64,000 bases of DNA. It comes from Dermatophagoides farinae. Taxonomy: Eukaryota > Arthropoda > Arachnida > Sarcoptiformes > Pyroglyphidae. The position numbers were made by a program, and so were the translations under genes. This document shows positions 23,422 to 38,785 of this stretch, piece after piece (within the stretch, counting starts at the first letter, position 1; the number at the start of each line of letters is the position of its first letter). Under the pieces are notes generated by a model, which saw only the letters and a list, made by a program, of their open reading frames with translations, searched no databases and had not been told where the DNA came from. The stretch is from NCBI RefSeq assembly GCF_024713945.1, contig NC_134679.1, positions 5,771,001 through 5,835,000 on the forward strand. Reading direction: 5' to 3'.

Positions 23422-26400
23422 AATTATGATTTTTTTTTTTGCATAATGAAAATCTCAAATCTCGATATTGATCGACACTATACAGTCATGTCATCTATTA
23501 TTTGGATGTTTCTGGTTGGATTGTAAACATTGAGAAAGCAATGAAAAAAAAAACAAAACAAAACAAAAATGAAAAAACGCAAAATGATTATTATGGTGAT
23601 GATCAAAAACATTTTTAATGAGCTCAACCACACACCATGCCAACAACCAACCATTTTTCTCTGTTTCTATTTTTTATAATAATAAAATTTTCTATTCTAT
23701 TCTGAAACTTTTTCCATTAAAGATATGATCCATAATACTTCCATTACGAATACTACATATATAGGTAATATAAGAATGCAACAAAAAAAAGATGAAAACG
23801 AAACCACTAACGACAAACGAGTATTAATTTTTTCATCATTCTTATTCTATCATTTCTTGGCTGATGATATCGCAGAAACACACGAAGAGTCTAGCATTGA
23901 TTTTATAGCAATTGTTCCTAGAATTTGAAAACAAAACAAAAAAGGGGGATGCTAAAAATTTACAGCAGCAGTGTCGTAATGAAAAGAATCTTGTTTTACA
24001 ACAAAAAGAAAAAAAAAGTTTCAAATCGACTAATTATTTTTTTTTTTTTGTTACTTTTCGCCGGATTCTGATAATCTAGTCATTGTTGTTGTTATTGTTG
24101 TTGTTGACGCCCAGCCAGTAAACACTAGAACAGACCAGGAACAACAAACAACAACAACAACAACAACAACAATGACGAACAACTCTTTTCCTTATAGAAT
24201 TCAGCCATTCTTGTATAAAAACGTGCACATAAATAAGTGGGCAAAGAGAATAAAAAAAAAATTATAACCATTTTGCATGCACCACTTGTCTCATGTTCCA
24301 ACAACAGAAAAATTTTCACTCTCATTATACTTTTTTTGGATTCTTTTCGTTTTGTTTCGACGACGACGATGATGATGATGATGATTATGGAAAAAGAGAA
24401 ACTTGAAGATGGGAAATAGGAGAAAAAAAAAGTTTACTACAGACAGATACTGTGTGTGTGTGTGTGTGTGTTTGTTGGTAAGTAGTATAGGACGACCAAG
24501 AAGTTTTGTTCTTGATTTCAATTTTTTTTCTTTTTTTTTGCTTTGTCTTGAAATGCAAATTAATGGCTCATCTTCATCATCATCATCATCATCATCATCA
24601 ACAACATAAGGCAACATACGAATATTCTATAGGTTTTATTCTCATTAAAATATTGCAATTATTAGCCAGAATGAATGTTAGGAAAAAAAAGTGAATGAAT
24701 AAAAAAAAATTTGAATAGCAAAAACAACAACAACAACAACAACAAAAGGGATAAAATAATGAAACAATTTCTATTTTTGTATGGGTACAAAAAAAACTTG
24801 AACTAAAAAAAAAAGAAAAAGAAAATTTTCCATGGCCATAGCAGTGGAAATAATGAAATGATTGACGTTTTAGGCTGCTGCAACACTTCCAAACACACAC
24901 ACACCTCTTCAAACGAATGAGAAAAAAAACGTTACATAACATAACATTATTAACGAGGGAAAAGGATTTTCTAAAAAAAAATTGCTAATAAATTTTGGAC
25001 AAGAAAGAAAAAATTTCATTCAAAACATTGTCTTTATTCATACACTCTACAACTACAACTAAGATTCCAGCAATTAATTATTATGGTTATTAGTCATAAT
25101 CGTTCAAATGGATCAGAGTGAGAGAGAGAGAGATAAACCTTATAGTGAACATGGTTGTTCCGAAATCATCAGACATTCTTAACGAATCATTAGACAATCA
25201 CATGAATTTTTTTTTCCATAAATTCTAGACAGGGAAAAAGAATAAAAAAAAATCTTTAAATCTCTTCGACGACTACACACTTTGATTGTCATTATCATCA
25301 TCATTTTTTTGTTTTGTTTTGTTTTACAAATGAATATATTGTGCAATGAAATCGAAATTTTTTCACTTGAACTTAAAAACAAAACAAAAAAAACAGAAAG
25401 AAAGAAAAATAGCCGATCACAATCATTAAACCTGGAGGTACACAAGCAAACGAACAAAAATCCATAATTAATATTCGAATGAACCGAATTTTTTGGTTCG
25501 TTTTTAATTGCCTACACAAAAAAGTGCAAATATCTTGTTATTGTGAATGAAAATTTCAATCAAAACAAAAAAAACGGATACCATATGTGCAATCATTGTG
25601 ATAAGAAGAAATGAAAATTTTTCCACTCTTTTTTTTTGGCAATCGATATTTTTTTTTATTATTAATTCAAGATAAAACCTTTGCCACATGTAATATATAT
25701 GTACACATTTAGAATATTTAAATTAATTATCGTTCTCTCTCTCTCTCTCTCTCTCATTCGCTGTTGAATCATTGATACTAAATGAAAGTTTTGAGAGAGA
25801 GAGAGAGAAAAAAAAATTCTTAAGAAACATTAGAATAAGAACAAAGATGGGAACACGAACCGAAAACAATATATGAACATAAACACAAACGAACATACAT
25901 ACACACACATATGGTGAATTGTTGGATCCAAATGAGTCCAATAAATCTTCTGTATATCTGATGTGTAAATTAAGCTTCAAATATAAAGGATATGGATGGA
26001 TAACACAGAGACACACTAGTCTAGGGTTCCATACAACACATTCTCACTCAGCATGTGTGTGTGTGTGTAGCTTGAAAAGTAAAACCGTAAAAAAAAGTAA
26101 AATTTTTTTTTGCATTTATAATAAGAATATACGCAATAATAATAAAACATGCAAAGCAAAATTAATTTGATCTAATTAATTATTGTTATTATAGCAAACA
26201 AATACGCACACAAATACTGTGTATCTTTCTATACATCTGTGAGTTGAATTTTATCATCATCATCATCATGAGATGAGTTTCATTTCATTTCTGAAACAAA
26301 TGAAAAAAAACTGTGCATGTGTGTGTGTGAGTGGGGAAAAGAATCGGAATAGAGAATCGGTTTTCAGCAAAAAAAAAAAAAAAAAAAATTCAAATTGTGT

Positions 26401-29063
26401 GTATATGTGGCGTAGCAATATTTAGACTGGATTCGGTCTAATAGTTTGTATGGGGAAAGCCAAAAAAAAAAACTTTGGAATGAAACAGTAGTGTACAATT
26501 TCTAGTTTTGTTCTCTCTCTCGTATTCTGTGATTCTTTGTGTTTTTAACATTAACAATATTAATATTAAAATTTTTTTTTTTTTTGCTCGTCGTTCGTTC
26601 ATTTTCAAACAAATGAGCTTTTTTTTTAAATTACGCACCCACAGAGCCTGTGTGTGGGGGATGGTAATTCCATGCACTTTACACACACACACACACGCAC
26701 ATCGAACAAGATGAAAGATTCCAGAATGAAAAAGTTCTTTTTTTTAGTGAGAATACAAAGGATGTAGTAGAAAATCATCAGTTTCAACAGTGTGTAGTTA
26801 GTAGTAGTAGAGATAATGAACACATATATACAAAGAAATGAAAATCAGAATTGAAAATGAAAAAAAAAATTTGAAATAAACGAACATGTAATCAATTAGA
26901 GAAGTAACGAAAAAAAATACGATTCATGATGGCTTTAATTGTTTTCCATTACTGTGGATGTGGGGGCGAGGAGAAGGGAGATAGAAATGAGAACTGATTA
27001 AATTGATCTTTTCACTTTCTCGATGCAAATGATATGATCTGATTTTTTCAGCAAAAAAAAAATTCAAAATTCATTCATTTACCAAGAAAAAAACTAACAA
27101 TTAAGAGGATTATAAAGTTTTTTGTCTATTGTTCCCCATTTTTGTTAATCACAAATTTCAATGAATCAAAATAAAGTGAAAAAAATGAATTGTCAACACC
27201 AGAAAAAAAATGACATCTTTGATAATAAATCCTGTAAATGTGGCCCAATGTGGGTGCACTATAATTATTATGCTCGGTCTTACAACAATCAGACGTTAAT
27301 TAAGACATTCGCATGTAGTGTGTGTGTGTGTGTGTGTACATAGGAAATTTTAGAACAAAAAAAAAGAGAAACCATCTTGAGTTTGTCTATGATGATGATG
27401 ATGGTCTATTGTTGCCAACACCAAACAACAACAACAAAAAAACAGCTCATTTTTTCAATTATGTAAGAATATGGTCCAAATTATACACACACACACGAAT
27501 GTTGTCGTTGTTGTCGAAATTAATTGCTATAATCAAGAGAAGAAAAACTAATAAACTTTTCCAATTTGTATGCTGGCACAACAACAACAATGAATTCGGA
27601 GGGAAACAAACAAAAAAAAACTTTCAACAACACGGAATAATTGTTTCTGGAACACAAATGAAAAAAAAACTTTGCTCATTCATTCATTGAGCAGAAAGAA
27701 TTTTGTTTTTTTTTATTCTATCCAAATTAATTATAATTTATTAGCTTAATTAAAACGATTCTTTCTTTGTTGTTCTTTTTTTTTGATGTCAAAGAAAAAA
27801 AATGATGATAATGGTAATGTGTGTGTAGAATTTTTTTTTCGCTACCACCAACCAAGGGCTAAAGAAAAAATGAAAATTTCCACTCACACATATGGAAGTC
27901 GTTAATGTAAATGTTCATTTCATAAGATCGACTAACAACATTATGATGATGGTTCATTTAAATAATTAATACGTTTTTATAACTAGAGAAAAAAATTCTG
28001 GATCTTGTCTTAATTAATTCTATCTTTTTGTTTTTTTTTAATTTCGTTCATATAATCAAGAATATTCTATAAAAATTGACTAATCATCATCATCATCATC
28101 ATTATTGTTTCAACAAATGAGAAACAACAGTTTCAATGATAGTATATTATCAGAAATTTCAAAGTGAATAATCCATTCATCGATTCAATACTGTCATCAT
28201 CATCATCATCATCATCGTAATCAACAACGATTCGGTTGCTGGTTTTTTCCATTTGTCTGTGAATGTTCCAGAAAGGCAATCATTATTATTTTGTGCTACT
28301 AAATGAATGTTGTCATCATCATCATCATCGTGTGTTTGTTGAACGATCATTCAACCTTTTTGTTCGTTCGCTGGTTCGTTCATGATGGCGTTTCATTAAA
28401 ACATTTATAAAAAACATCCGATGTGACTAAATATTAATTTGAACGACCCGATGTCGACAACACAAACATACACACAATAAGTCGATTAATTCCATGATGA
28501 TGATGATGATCGGCGTACCATAACATTTATACCTTTAGAAAAAATTTACGATCACGAGTTAGTGTGTATGTGTGTGTATGTGAAATGAAATCGGGTACTT
28601 TGCATCTGTTGTATAACCGATCCAGGACAAACAGACAAACAATTTTTTTTTCTTTGGCCATCATTTCCTATGTCAACAATGTGATGTTTATTTTCATTTA
28701 TTTATTGGATCGATTGAATGATTTTGATCTATATGTGTAAAATAAAAATCTGTGTTTGAAATGTTTGATCATTTTCTACACAAAATCACCGATAGATGGC
28801 ATAAGAATTTTTTTTTTTTACAAATAATTTTCAAAGAAAAAAATTATTGAAATGAGTGTGAAACTATTCAACATTTTTCATTTCATTTCTGGTTTATCAT
28901 ATAACCAAGAATCTAACGAATGGAATATGATGATGATGATGATGAAATCGAACATACAGAATTCAGAAATTCTTCTTTTTTCCTGAAACTAAAGAATGAA
29001 TGAATGAATGAATAATAATGAAAAAAAAACGCAAATTATTAATAAGAAGTTTAATTAAATTTT

Positions 29064-29165
<102 letters not shown>

Positions 29166-31883
29166 CTCTTCAGAACATCTACACATCTCATCATCATCAT
29201 CATCATCAGATGGATTCAGAACAAAAAAAAATGAGGATATTCTTATTATTATTATTAAAAAAAAACGAAATAAGAAAAATGTCGTCATCATCATCATCAT
29301 CATCATCATCATCGTTGCTTATAATTTTTCTAAATTCATATTCATATGGCCCAACATATTATTATTATTATTAATCAGAAAAATTTGTACGAAATAACAA
29401 GGTAGTATAGAGTAATATTCATACATTGCATGGATGGATGTTATATGCAATAGCAATAATGTTTTGGTTTTTTTACATTAATTCCAATAATATGAAAATA
29501 TGAATGAAACAGAAAAAAATTTAATTTTGAATTGAATTTTTTTCCACATATTTCATCCATTATGATCATAATGATAAACAAATTTGAATCATAATTGAAA
29601 TGTTCATGTTTGAAACAACACAAATGGACTATGACAACAATTATACAATGACAAATTCATTCATTCATCATGATCATATAGATCAAATGTTTCTAATCAT
29701 CATCATCATTGGCAATCTCACATACATAACGAACATCTTTGTGCGTGTGTGACTTGCACACACACACACACACACACACATAGCGCATTAGTAGCAAAAA
29801 AAACGTTTGTCTTTGGCTTATAATAATCAAGCAGAGAGAGAGAGATGATAGAGAGAAATAGATAGATGCAATGTAAAATTTAGGAAAAAAAAGAGTTGAA
29901 AAAAAATTTAATTAAAATAATGCAAATACGATCCATGATGATGGTGGTGATAAAGCCTTTTTTCTGCAACAGAACCCAACACACACACACACACAGACAA
30001 AAAAAAACAAGATGTTCATCTTCTGGTTTAGAAAATGAAACAAGAGAGGAATATTATTAGAATAATAGTCGAGCGAACTATTTTTTTTTTTTTTTTGCCT
30101 CTTATTATCGTCTCTGATTATTGCTACAATAATTAATAGAACACCATCATCATCATCATCGCCGCCGTCGTCATTATTATGGATGATGAAAAAGCGCTTG
30201 GAAACATTAATTTAAGTTTTTGGAAAAAAAATTCAATGTAAAAGAATTAATTCAAAAAAAAAAGAAAAAAAAATTTTTTTTTTTAATTAAATCGACGAAA
30301 ATTGCGAATGATGATGATGATGATGGAAATTAAAAACAAGGCGATGAGTTTTTTTTCGTTTTTGCTTCATTCGTTTGTTCATTTAATTCTTTGGAACAAA
30401 AGCATCACATAGTAATGTGATTGTTGTTGCCATTCCTTAGTATATAATAAAAAGGCAAAAACAGAAACGATAACAACGAGACAGAAAGAAATAGGAAAAC
30501 AAAAAAAATGTCGGGCCCGGTCGTGGGCAGATGATAAGAAAAAAAAAATGAATTGAAAACAAAAAAACTTTTCATCATTCATAGATATAGTGAGTGTGGC
30601 AGTTTTTGTTTTGTTTTGTTTTGTTTTTTCTTTTTAGCAATTTTATTCGAGAACCAACAAATTCAGAGACACACAGGCACACACACACATCAACACCATC
30701 ATGGCCAGAGAGAGAGAGAGACAGTAATACACAAAGATATACAGTGTGAAAGCATCTGAAAGTTGAAATGAGACCGAGAGAGAGAGAGAATGGAAAAAAA
30801 ATTAAAAAATATTAACAAAATTTAATTAAAAAAAAAACTTGCCTACTCACAACACAAAAGCTTTTTTTCCCATTGATGTGTGTGTAATACAATGGAAACT
30901 AAAAGTGAGAATAATAGAAAAAATGAAATCAAAGTGTGAATGAACCAGACTACATAGGCTCAGAAAAAATTTTTTTCTTTCCAAAAAAAAAAAAAAATTA
31001 CTAAAGAAAAACAACTGCTAAAATATCCAGTAGTTTTGGACATAAATTAATATTAATGATGATGAGTATTTTCATTACAAATCATAACCAAAAAAACAAG
31101 AATTGTCCGAATCCCAAAAAGCACGTGTCCGAATGGTTCAAATTCTCATTACATTACAGAAAAAAAAACAAATATATAATCCAATCAGGAGTAGAACAAA
31201 AAAAAAACAAATATCAATTATTTAATTAATCAGAAAAAAATGATAAAAAATGGCCACAATTCCACTAGTCATCAACCAATTGTGAAGAAAAAAAAATTCA
31301 TTTCAATCGGAAATTGATAAATTTTCGTTTGTTCATTCAACTTTGTTTTCAAAATTTCGTACATTTTATTTTCAAGTTGAAAGGAAAAAAAAATAACAAT
31401 GTAATACAGTATTAACACAATCAGCACAAATGATTCGCATACCAACGCCAACAGAATCGCTAATTTTACAGACACACACACCCAAACACCCAAACACACA
31501 CACTGTGAATGATTTGCAACCAGAAAAAAATAAAGAACGAATATTCACGTTATAGCTGCTGATAGGATATGATATTAAATAGATGATGACTTTTTATCAT
31601 TCAGAATGAAAAAAAAAATTTTTTTGCTTGCTAGAGAGAAGAAAAAAAAGATGAAAACTTTAATCATCTTTGCATGCAAATTAACTTCAATGAACGAATG
31701 AATGAATAAGCAGCAGCAGCAGTAGTAGTAGTGTAATAACGTGACAGTTTCTAGTTCCATCATCATCATTATTTTTATTATTTTACAATGCTGCCTGTGT
31801 GTGTGTGTGTACGGGTATGTGATACTTGAAAAAAAATAACGATTACATTCAGAATGAAGAAATTAATTATTGAACACATACAC

Positions 31884-31887
<4 letters not shown>

Positions 31888-31930
<43 letters not shown>
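31888..31930. repeat. (AG)n tract
   Basis: About 21 AG units followed by an A run. It is the opposite orientation of the tract at 29067, so the purine strand is the plus strand here. Confidence 0.95.
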
Positions 31931-31934
<4 letters not shown>

Positions 31935-33454
31935 AAAAGATATGAGTAATGGGAAAAAATCCTATCAACTCAATAAAAAGGCCCTGGAACCATTCTTTTG
32001 TAATTAAAATTTTTTTTTTCTTCTACCCATCAGTATGGTTTTTTTTTGAAAATTTTGATTGAACAAATAGGGTGAGAAAAATAGGTGGTGGTTTTAATCG
32101 TTTTTAAAAAAATTGATGCATCATTTTTTTTCTTGTCATTATCATCATCATGGATGAGAATCACCCAAAATGGTGTGATTATAATAATGATGATTGGTTG
32201 TTGTCGTCAACCATCACAACCATTATGCATCATCAAAATTTTAAAACATAACTGATGAATCAAAATAAAAAATGCAAAAGAATTACCCGGATCAACAACA
32301 ACAACAACAACAACAGAGAAAAAAAGTATATGTGATGTGCGATGATATCATGATGATCATAATAATCATCAATTTACTAATGACAATGTCATGAATGTAT
32401 CATCATCATTATCATCATCAGCTTCATGATTTCATGTGAACAAAAAAGAAAACAAAAACGACTAGACCAAAAAAAAACCAAGTACCACAAAGACACATCG
32501 GACTTGTCTAATATGGATCAACATTTCTCACATCACAAAAATATTGTCACAAGGATAAAAATGAAAAAAAAAATATTATCCGTTTTTAAAACAACAACAA
32601 CAACAACAACAAATCCAAAATTAAAATCTACTTTTACATTTTTAAATGAATTTTGATGATGATGATGATGAATATGGCACGAGCGCGTCAAGTCTGAAAT
32701 TTTAAATTTATAAATTTAATGTTTAAATATAAGCCACATGGTTGTTGAGAATACGATATGATGAGATACACACGCACACACCTAGAAAAAAAAATCTAGT
32801 CATGGAATTTTTGTTTTTTTTTCGTGAAAAAAAATACAATTAAATAATTGTGCTTTGAGAATAAGATGATCTTAAAGCATCAATTAAGCATCATTTAAAG
32901 AGAAAATAAAATGTATGATGAGTACAAACCAACCAACCAACCAACCATCATCATAATCATCAACAACATTTAAAGATGCTATATTGACATTCATGCTTAA
33001 AAAAAACATGCGAATTATTAAAGGCCTAAAGGCTATTATTATTACCATTATTTAATTGATATTATTCACCAAATAATCTTAAACATCATCGCAAAAGCGG
33101 AATATTGACCAAAAAAAAAAGATTTTTAAAAGGCTCATCATATAAACACCACCACCACCACCACCAACAACATTATGATGACCACAAAAATCACCTAATA
33201 TAGTCTGTGGTGTGCATATAATTGTTTTAATTTCATTCGGATATGAATGAATCGAACCGCTGATGGGCCGCCAAGAAAAAAGCGAGAAAAAAGAAAGAGA
33301 GAGAGAGCGAATGATTGCATAAATCTTGTATATTTAGGGATGTTAAGCTTAGTTATTAATTAGACACAATTATTCTTTATAATAATGATCGAATGATGAT
33401 GATAATCATCACCATCACCAGAATAGAATAAAAAAAAACAAAAACAGGCCTACA

Positions 33455-33486
<32 letters not shown>
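33455..33486. repeat. ATG/GAT trinucleotide run
   Basis: About ten uninterrupted ATG units, one of the longest GAT-class runs. Similar runs occur at 45217-45242, 48600-48629 and 63060-63083. Confidence 0.9.
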
Positions 33487-36002
33487 AATCATGGTATCTC
33501 AAAACCTAACCTCTCTATAGAGATAATTTTTCCATCATCAAGATAGGTCCTTCACAGAAACATTGAACCATACCAGCAAGTCAATCAAGCTTTGTTGTTT
33601 TTCTTTCTTTTTTTTTGAAGAAAATTTAATTCGATGAAAAAAAGACTTGACCATAATCTTTGAAATTTGAAAAAAAAATTTCTTGTCTAAATAACATTAA
33701 TTAGAGCTAAATATTTGATAATTTTCGTATTTGTTGTTATTACCATCATTATCAATGTGCAACAGTGAAAAAAAAAATATCAATTAGACTTGTTGTTGTG
33801 GTTATATCACACACTGTAATTATATGGCTAGATTTGTTTTTTTTTGCAGTAATTTATTTCAAACACAAGAATACATTATATAATGAAAGCTAAATTAATA
33901 CATGTGATGTTTATGGCAATAGACGAATATTCTTGAGTTTTTTTTTGTTGTGGCCTGTTGTTGTTTTTTTTTGAAATTCTTGAAACGGAATTCCTGTACA
34001 AATAATAATGATAATTCAAAGAACAATAATAACAACAACAATGAAAAAAAGAATGAAAATTCGTTGTTATTAAACTAGGAAATTTGAATTTAAATTGTAA
34101 ATTAACAACAACAACAACTACAACAACAACAACAACAACAAGGAAAGGAAAAAAGTTTTTTATTTTGTTTGCTTCTCATATTCCGGACAAAATATCAAGA
34201 TGTTTGGTATTCTGAAGAATTTTCAATGTATAATTATATGCTGGAAATTGAAAAAAAACATGCATCTAACCATGCAGCTAAAAACACACGAAAACCAAGG
34301 ATTCATAATTGAATACCAGAATGACAATTATTATTATTTTTTTTCACATAGCAACAAAGCAAGTGAGAATAACTCAATTAGTAGGCATTCCTACTACTAT
34401 TGTTGCTACCACTACTACTTTTATTGAAAACTATGAAAATTTGTATTGTTTATTTCCGGTTTCTTTCTTTCATTCAATGGTCTGATTCAAGATTTCGAAA
34501 TAACGAGAGACAGAAAAACTTTGAAAATGATGAAAAACAACGAAATTCAGATGTACAATACTTGAATTAGACTATTTAATAGATAGAACACACTATCTAT
34601 GGCCTGTGTTGTTGTTGTTGTTGTTGTTCACTGTGTAGTGTTAATGTGGAATGGAATATCGTATTTCATGACAAAAAAAAAAATTTTTTCCATTGTATAT
34701 TGAATGATAAAAAAGAGAGAGAGAATGTGTGTGTGTGTGTGCATGTAAATGATGATTTGGTATTTTAAAATTGCTTTTTATGTGTGTGTGTTTATCGTTT
34801 TGAAACACAGAATGGATGAAAAAATAAGATTTAATGTGTTTGAAACAAAACAAAACAAAACAAAACAACAAAAAAACCAACAATGAAACAAAAATGAAAA
34901 TGGTACAGCAAAGCATTCGAAATACAAAAGAGAATGAGAGCGAGAGAGAAAGAGTTTAAAAAAAATTTAATTAGATAGGCATCCAACAGGAAAAAAAATG
35001 TTTTTCCAACTCTCTCCCTTACTCTCTCCCTTTGAGAAGAAACCTTTTTTCCCCATCTCTTTATCGCCATTATCATCCACATCCTCATCATTATTATGAA
35101 AATCCAACAACCAAACAGACACCGAATTCAGAATCAAAGCCATTTAAAGGCTAAACAGACAGACAGAAATAAAAGGAAAATCGTTTGAAACAAATAAAAA
35201 AATAAATTTTTATATTGAATATCGATATCGATCATATAATTTTCAGAATGATAATCAAAAAAAAAAAACCAATTGTCATTTGAAATAATAATGATTTTCA
35301 AATCAATTTGATTAATAATTTTGTTTGAACAAAAAAAATTTTTTTTTTTTAAATTATTATTCAAGAAAACAAAAACTGAAAAATTGTAGATCACATTATT
35401 GATTGAATCAAATATTTGTTAACTTTGACGAATCTCTCTCTCTTCTTCATCATTATTATTATAATCATATATTATGTAAGAGGAAAAAAACTTGTATATC
35501 ATTATCATTGATGATCGATACGGTGAATGATGATTGAAAGTGAATCCGATAATTATCATCATCATCATGTCTATCCACACATATATGTAGATATTTATTA
35601 TATTTGTGTGTGTGTGTGTTATCATCATCATTGGTTTTTTTTGCAATGTCACTCAAATGATGATGCCAATCAATTTCTATCATGTGCCATAATAATTTTA
35701 AGAATTTTTTTTTCAAAATTGTCATCATTATCACCAGCAAACTCCCACACACGCACACAGCGCCAATTTATCCGATAGAGGGGTGTCAAATGGAAAAAAA
35801 AATTTTAATTTTCAAAATTTATGACTATGACAATAAAAATCTAATGATGACTATGATTCGGTCTCTTTTTTGGACATAGACCCTCTTTACACGGGCAATA
35901 CACACAAAAAACTGAACACAAGTAGCATGTTTATGATGTTGGGTGAAAAAATGAGTGAAAAAAACAAAAAAAAATTATTAGGATTAGCTGAATTCGGTAA
36001 AT

Positions 36003-36030
36003 CACACACACACACACACACACACACACA
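36003..36030. repeat. (CA)14 microsatellite
   Basis: Fourteen CA units. It is the longest of many CA/TG runs in the middle of the window. Confidence 0.92.
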
Positions 36031-38751
36031 ACAAGCAAAAAAACGACAAAGACCGTGTGAGTGGTGTTGTGCATTCATATATGAAACTCGAATTCAAATT
36101 TGGAGTAATAAAAAAAATTCTGGCACGGAAATTATCATCATCATCATCATCACCATTACGATAAAAAGGGTGAGGACCATTTACTACACAGCATATATAC
36201 TGTTGGCACAAATCTACAATAGAATAAAATGGAAAGAAATGAAAAAAAACTGAAAAATTGAATCAAAATGAATAAAAAAAAACGGGTAAAGTCGATCCAT
36301 TTTTTTTATTATTTCATTATTAATCTAATTAATAGATTAATTTTCATGGAATAATAATTTTCATTTTTTTTATTCTTCTTCTTCGTTGTCTCACTCTTTT
36401 TTTTCATACTCATTAAACATTTAGCAATTGATGACTACTACTACACTGAGAATATATTCACTAGTTTTTTTTTGTTCATCAGTTATGTTGTTCACCCTAA
36501 TATCATTTTTTCCATTTGGAGTATTCCAAAATGTTTTAAACGAACGATGAAATGCAAAAAAAAAGTGTGGTCTACAAACATACATATATGTTAAAAACAA
36601 CGAGAAAAATTTACAAAAAAAAAAATCAAATGGTTTTTTTTTGAAACAAAATGGGGTCGAGACATTGAATAATAAGGGTAGGGTATACTGGCTTTTTTGG
36701 TGGATATAATTTTTCATTTTTTTTTTTTTTTTTTTGCTAAATTCAATTTCCACACACACAAACAGACACACATCATGAGATAGAGAAATAAAAAACATAA
36801 AAAAAATCCCCGGGTTTATGGATCGAAATTGGGACACAGTAATTGTGTGTGTATCACTGCTGCTGCTGTAGTTGTTGTTGTTTTTGTTAGTTCTCCCATT
36901 TTCTCTCTCTCTCTTGCTATGACAACTTATGAATGGATTCATTATGGCTTTCGATCAACAACAACAACAACAACAACAAAAAACAACAACTACATCGAGA
37001 ACAACGACCCTCAACAACAACAACAAAAAAAAATAAACAAACCGAAAAAAATCGTCTCGTGGTAAAATTAATTCCGAAAATAGACAGAAAAAAAACATAA
37101 AAATCATCATCATCATTCGGCATTAATTGTTCATATTGTTCCAAAGAATTCATGCAACCATAACCACCATTATCATCATCAATGGACATTGGATGGACAA
37201 ATTGACAATAATGATGATGATTTGCATTGATGATGACAATCATCAAAACAATACTGAACAAAAAAAAAACAGGAATAACAAAAAAAAATCAATGAAAAAA
37301 AAAAATTCTGACATTTCAATCAATTACAACAGAATTATTCATTTATGTGTTGGTGTTATGAAAAATGGTCAACGCCTGAATCATCATCATCAATCGAAAT
37401 ATTAATTGTAATGATGATGATGATGATCTATCATACCACACTTGTTGAGATATTCAATTCATTTATTCATTCATTTGGATTTGCTCCAATAGCTTTCAAT
37501 AATTGACTAACTTCCTCACATTAATGAACAGGAAGATAAAAAAAACACAATTGATTTTACAAATGACGATGATGATGATTTGCATTTGTTTCGCTTAGTT
37601 AATTTACCATTTTATTATATCGTGTGTGTGTGTGTGTGTGTGTGCGTTTGTGTTTGATTGATAATAATTAGAACAAATTTCTTTTCTTGCATACAAATAT
37701 GGGTAATTAACAACAATAAAAACGACAACGACGAAAATAAAAAAATTATATTAAACTCCGCCAAATGATTTGATCAGAAGATTTGTCGTTGCAAACACTC
37801 CCTGCTACTATAGCAACGAAGAAAAAAAAAGAATTGAATCCATCATTTATGGCCATTCATGGTAATTATAACCAAAATGGAAAAAAATGACAATCGATTC
37901 AAAAAAAAAAAAAAAATTAGATGAACGCATCAACATCTTCACATCAATGACATTATTCCATTTGCTCTTTTTTTTAAATGATTTCTTGGAAAATAAAAAT
38001 AACAAAAACACACACACATGTACAATTATAATGACACTAATTAATGCCATTAATATATCAATTCATTAAAATGGCCAATTGATGATTATTGTTGGTTAGG
38101 AAATTGGTTGATTAGGAAATCCTTGATTTGAGGAAATTCATCAACTCACTCACTCTCTTTCTCTTTCTCTCTCTACAGTTGAATCGATTGAATTTGATCA
38201 TGATGATGAACAAAACACAAAAGTCATCATCATCATCATCACCATCCATCAGCATTTTTGTTATTTCTTAAATGAAATAATTGATTAAAACACTCATATA
38301 ATACAAGTTGAAATCACAAACAAGTAATAACAACAACAACAACAACAAAATTTTAGCTGACAATTGATTGAAATTCAAGTTACAAAAAAAAAAAATAAAA
38401 ATAAAAATAACGACGACAATGATGTTGATGATCAGAAAATGAGAGAAAAAGATTGAATTAAATTCAATTGAATTTGAACGATCTCATTTGATTAGATTAT
38501 AATTGTTATGTACATCATACACTGTGTTGTTATTATAAAGCTTTTTTTTCAAGGATCAAAATGGTCATTGAAATCATTAAAAAAAAGAGAGTTAGAGAGT
38601 AAATGATTATTATTATTATTATCATCATTTTGGTTGGTCAATTGTTGTTAATCGCGCTTGATTGGCTTTTAGTTGGAAAAAAAAGAATAATGGTCATATT
38701 ATTATTATGCTCATCAATGACAATGGAACAAAAAAAAAACAATACAGACAA

Positions 38752-38785
38752 ATATAGCCAAAAACGATTATGTTTTTGGCTATAT
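38752..38785. repeat. Perfect 14-bp inverted repeat (hairpin)
   Basis: ATATAGCCAAAAAC (38752-38765) and GTTTTTGGCTATAT (38772-38785) are exact reverse complements around a 6-base loop. The right arm overlaps a 12-base palindrome, GGCTATATAGCC (38778-38789), and GGCTATAT recurs at 38872. No flanking target-site duplication was seen. Confidence 0.9.

Noticed and set aside
23725-23928. 67-codon plus-strand frame after the coiled-coil gene
   Set aside because: More balanced composition than most, but no splice partner, domain or strong start context; it may be 3' UTR of the preceding gene.
24291-24617. Minus-strand frame with Asp and His runs
   Set aside because: The residues are direct readings of GAT, CAT and CA microsatellites.
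31120-31160. GGTTCAAATTC resembling a tRNA B box
   Set aside because: No A box or cloverleaf stems at the right distance.
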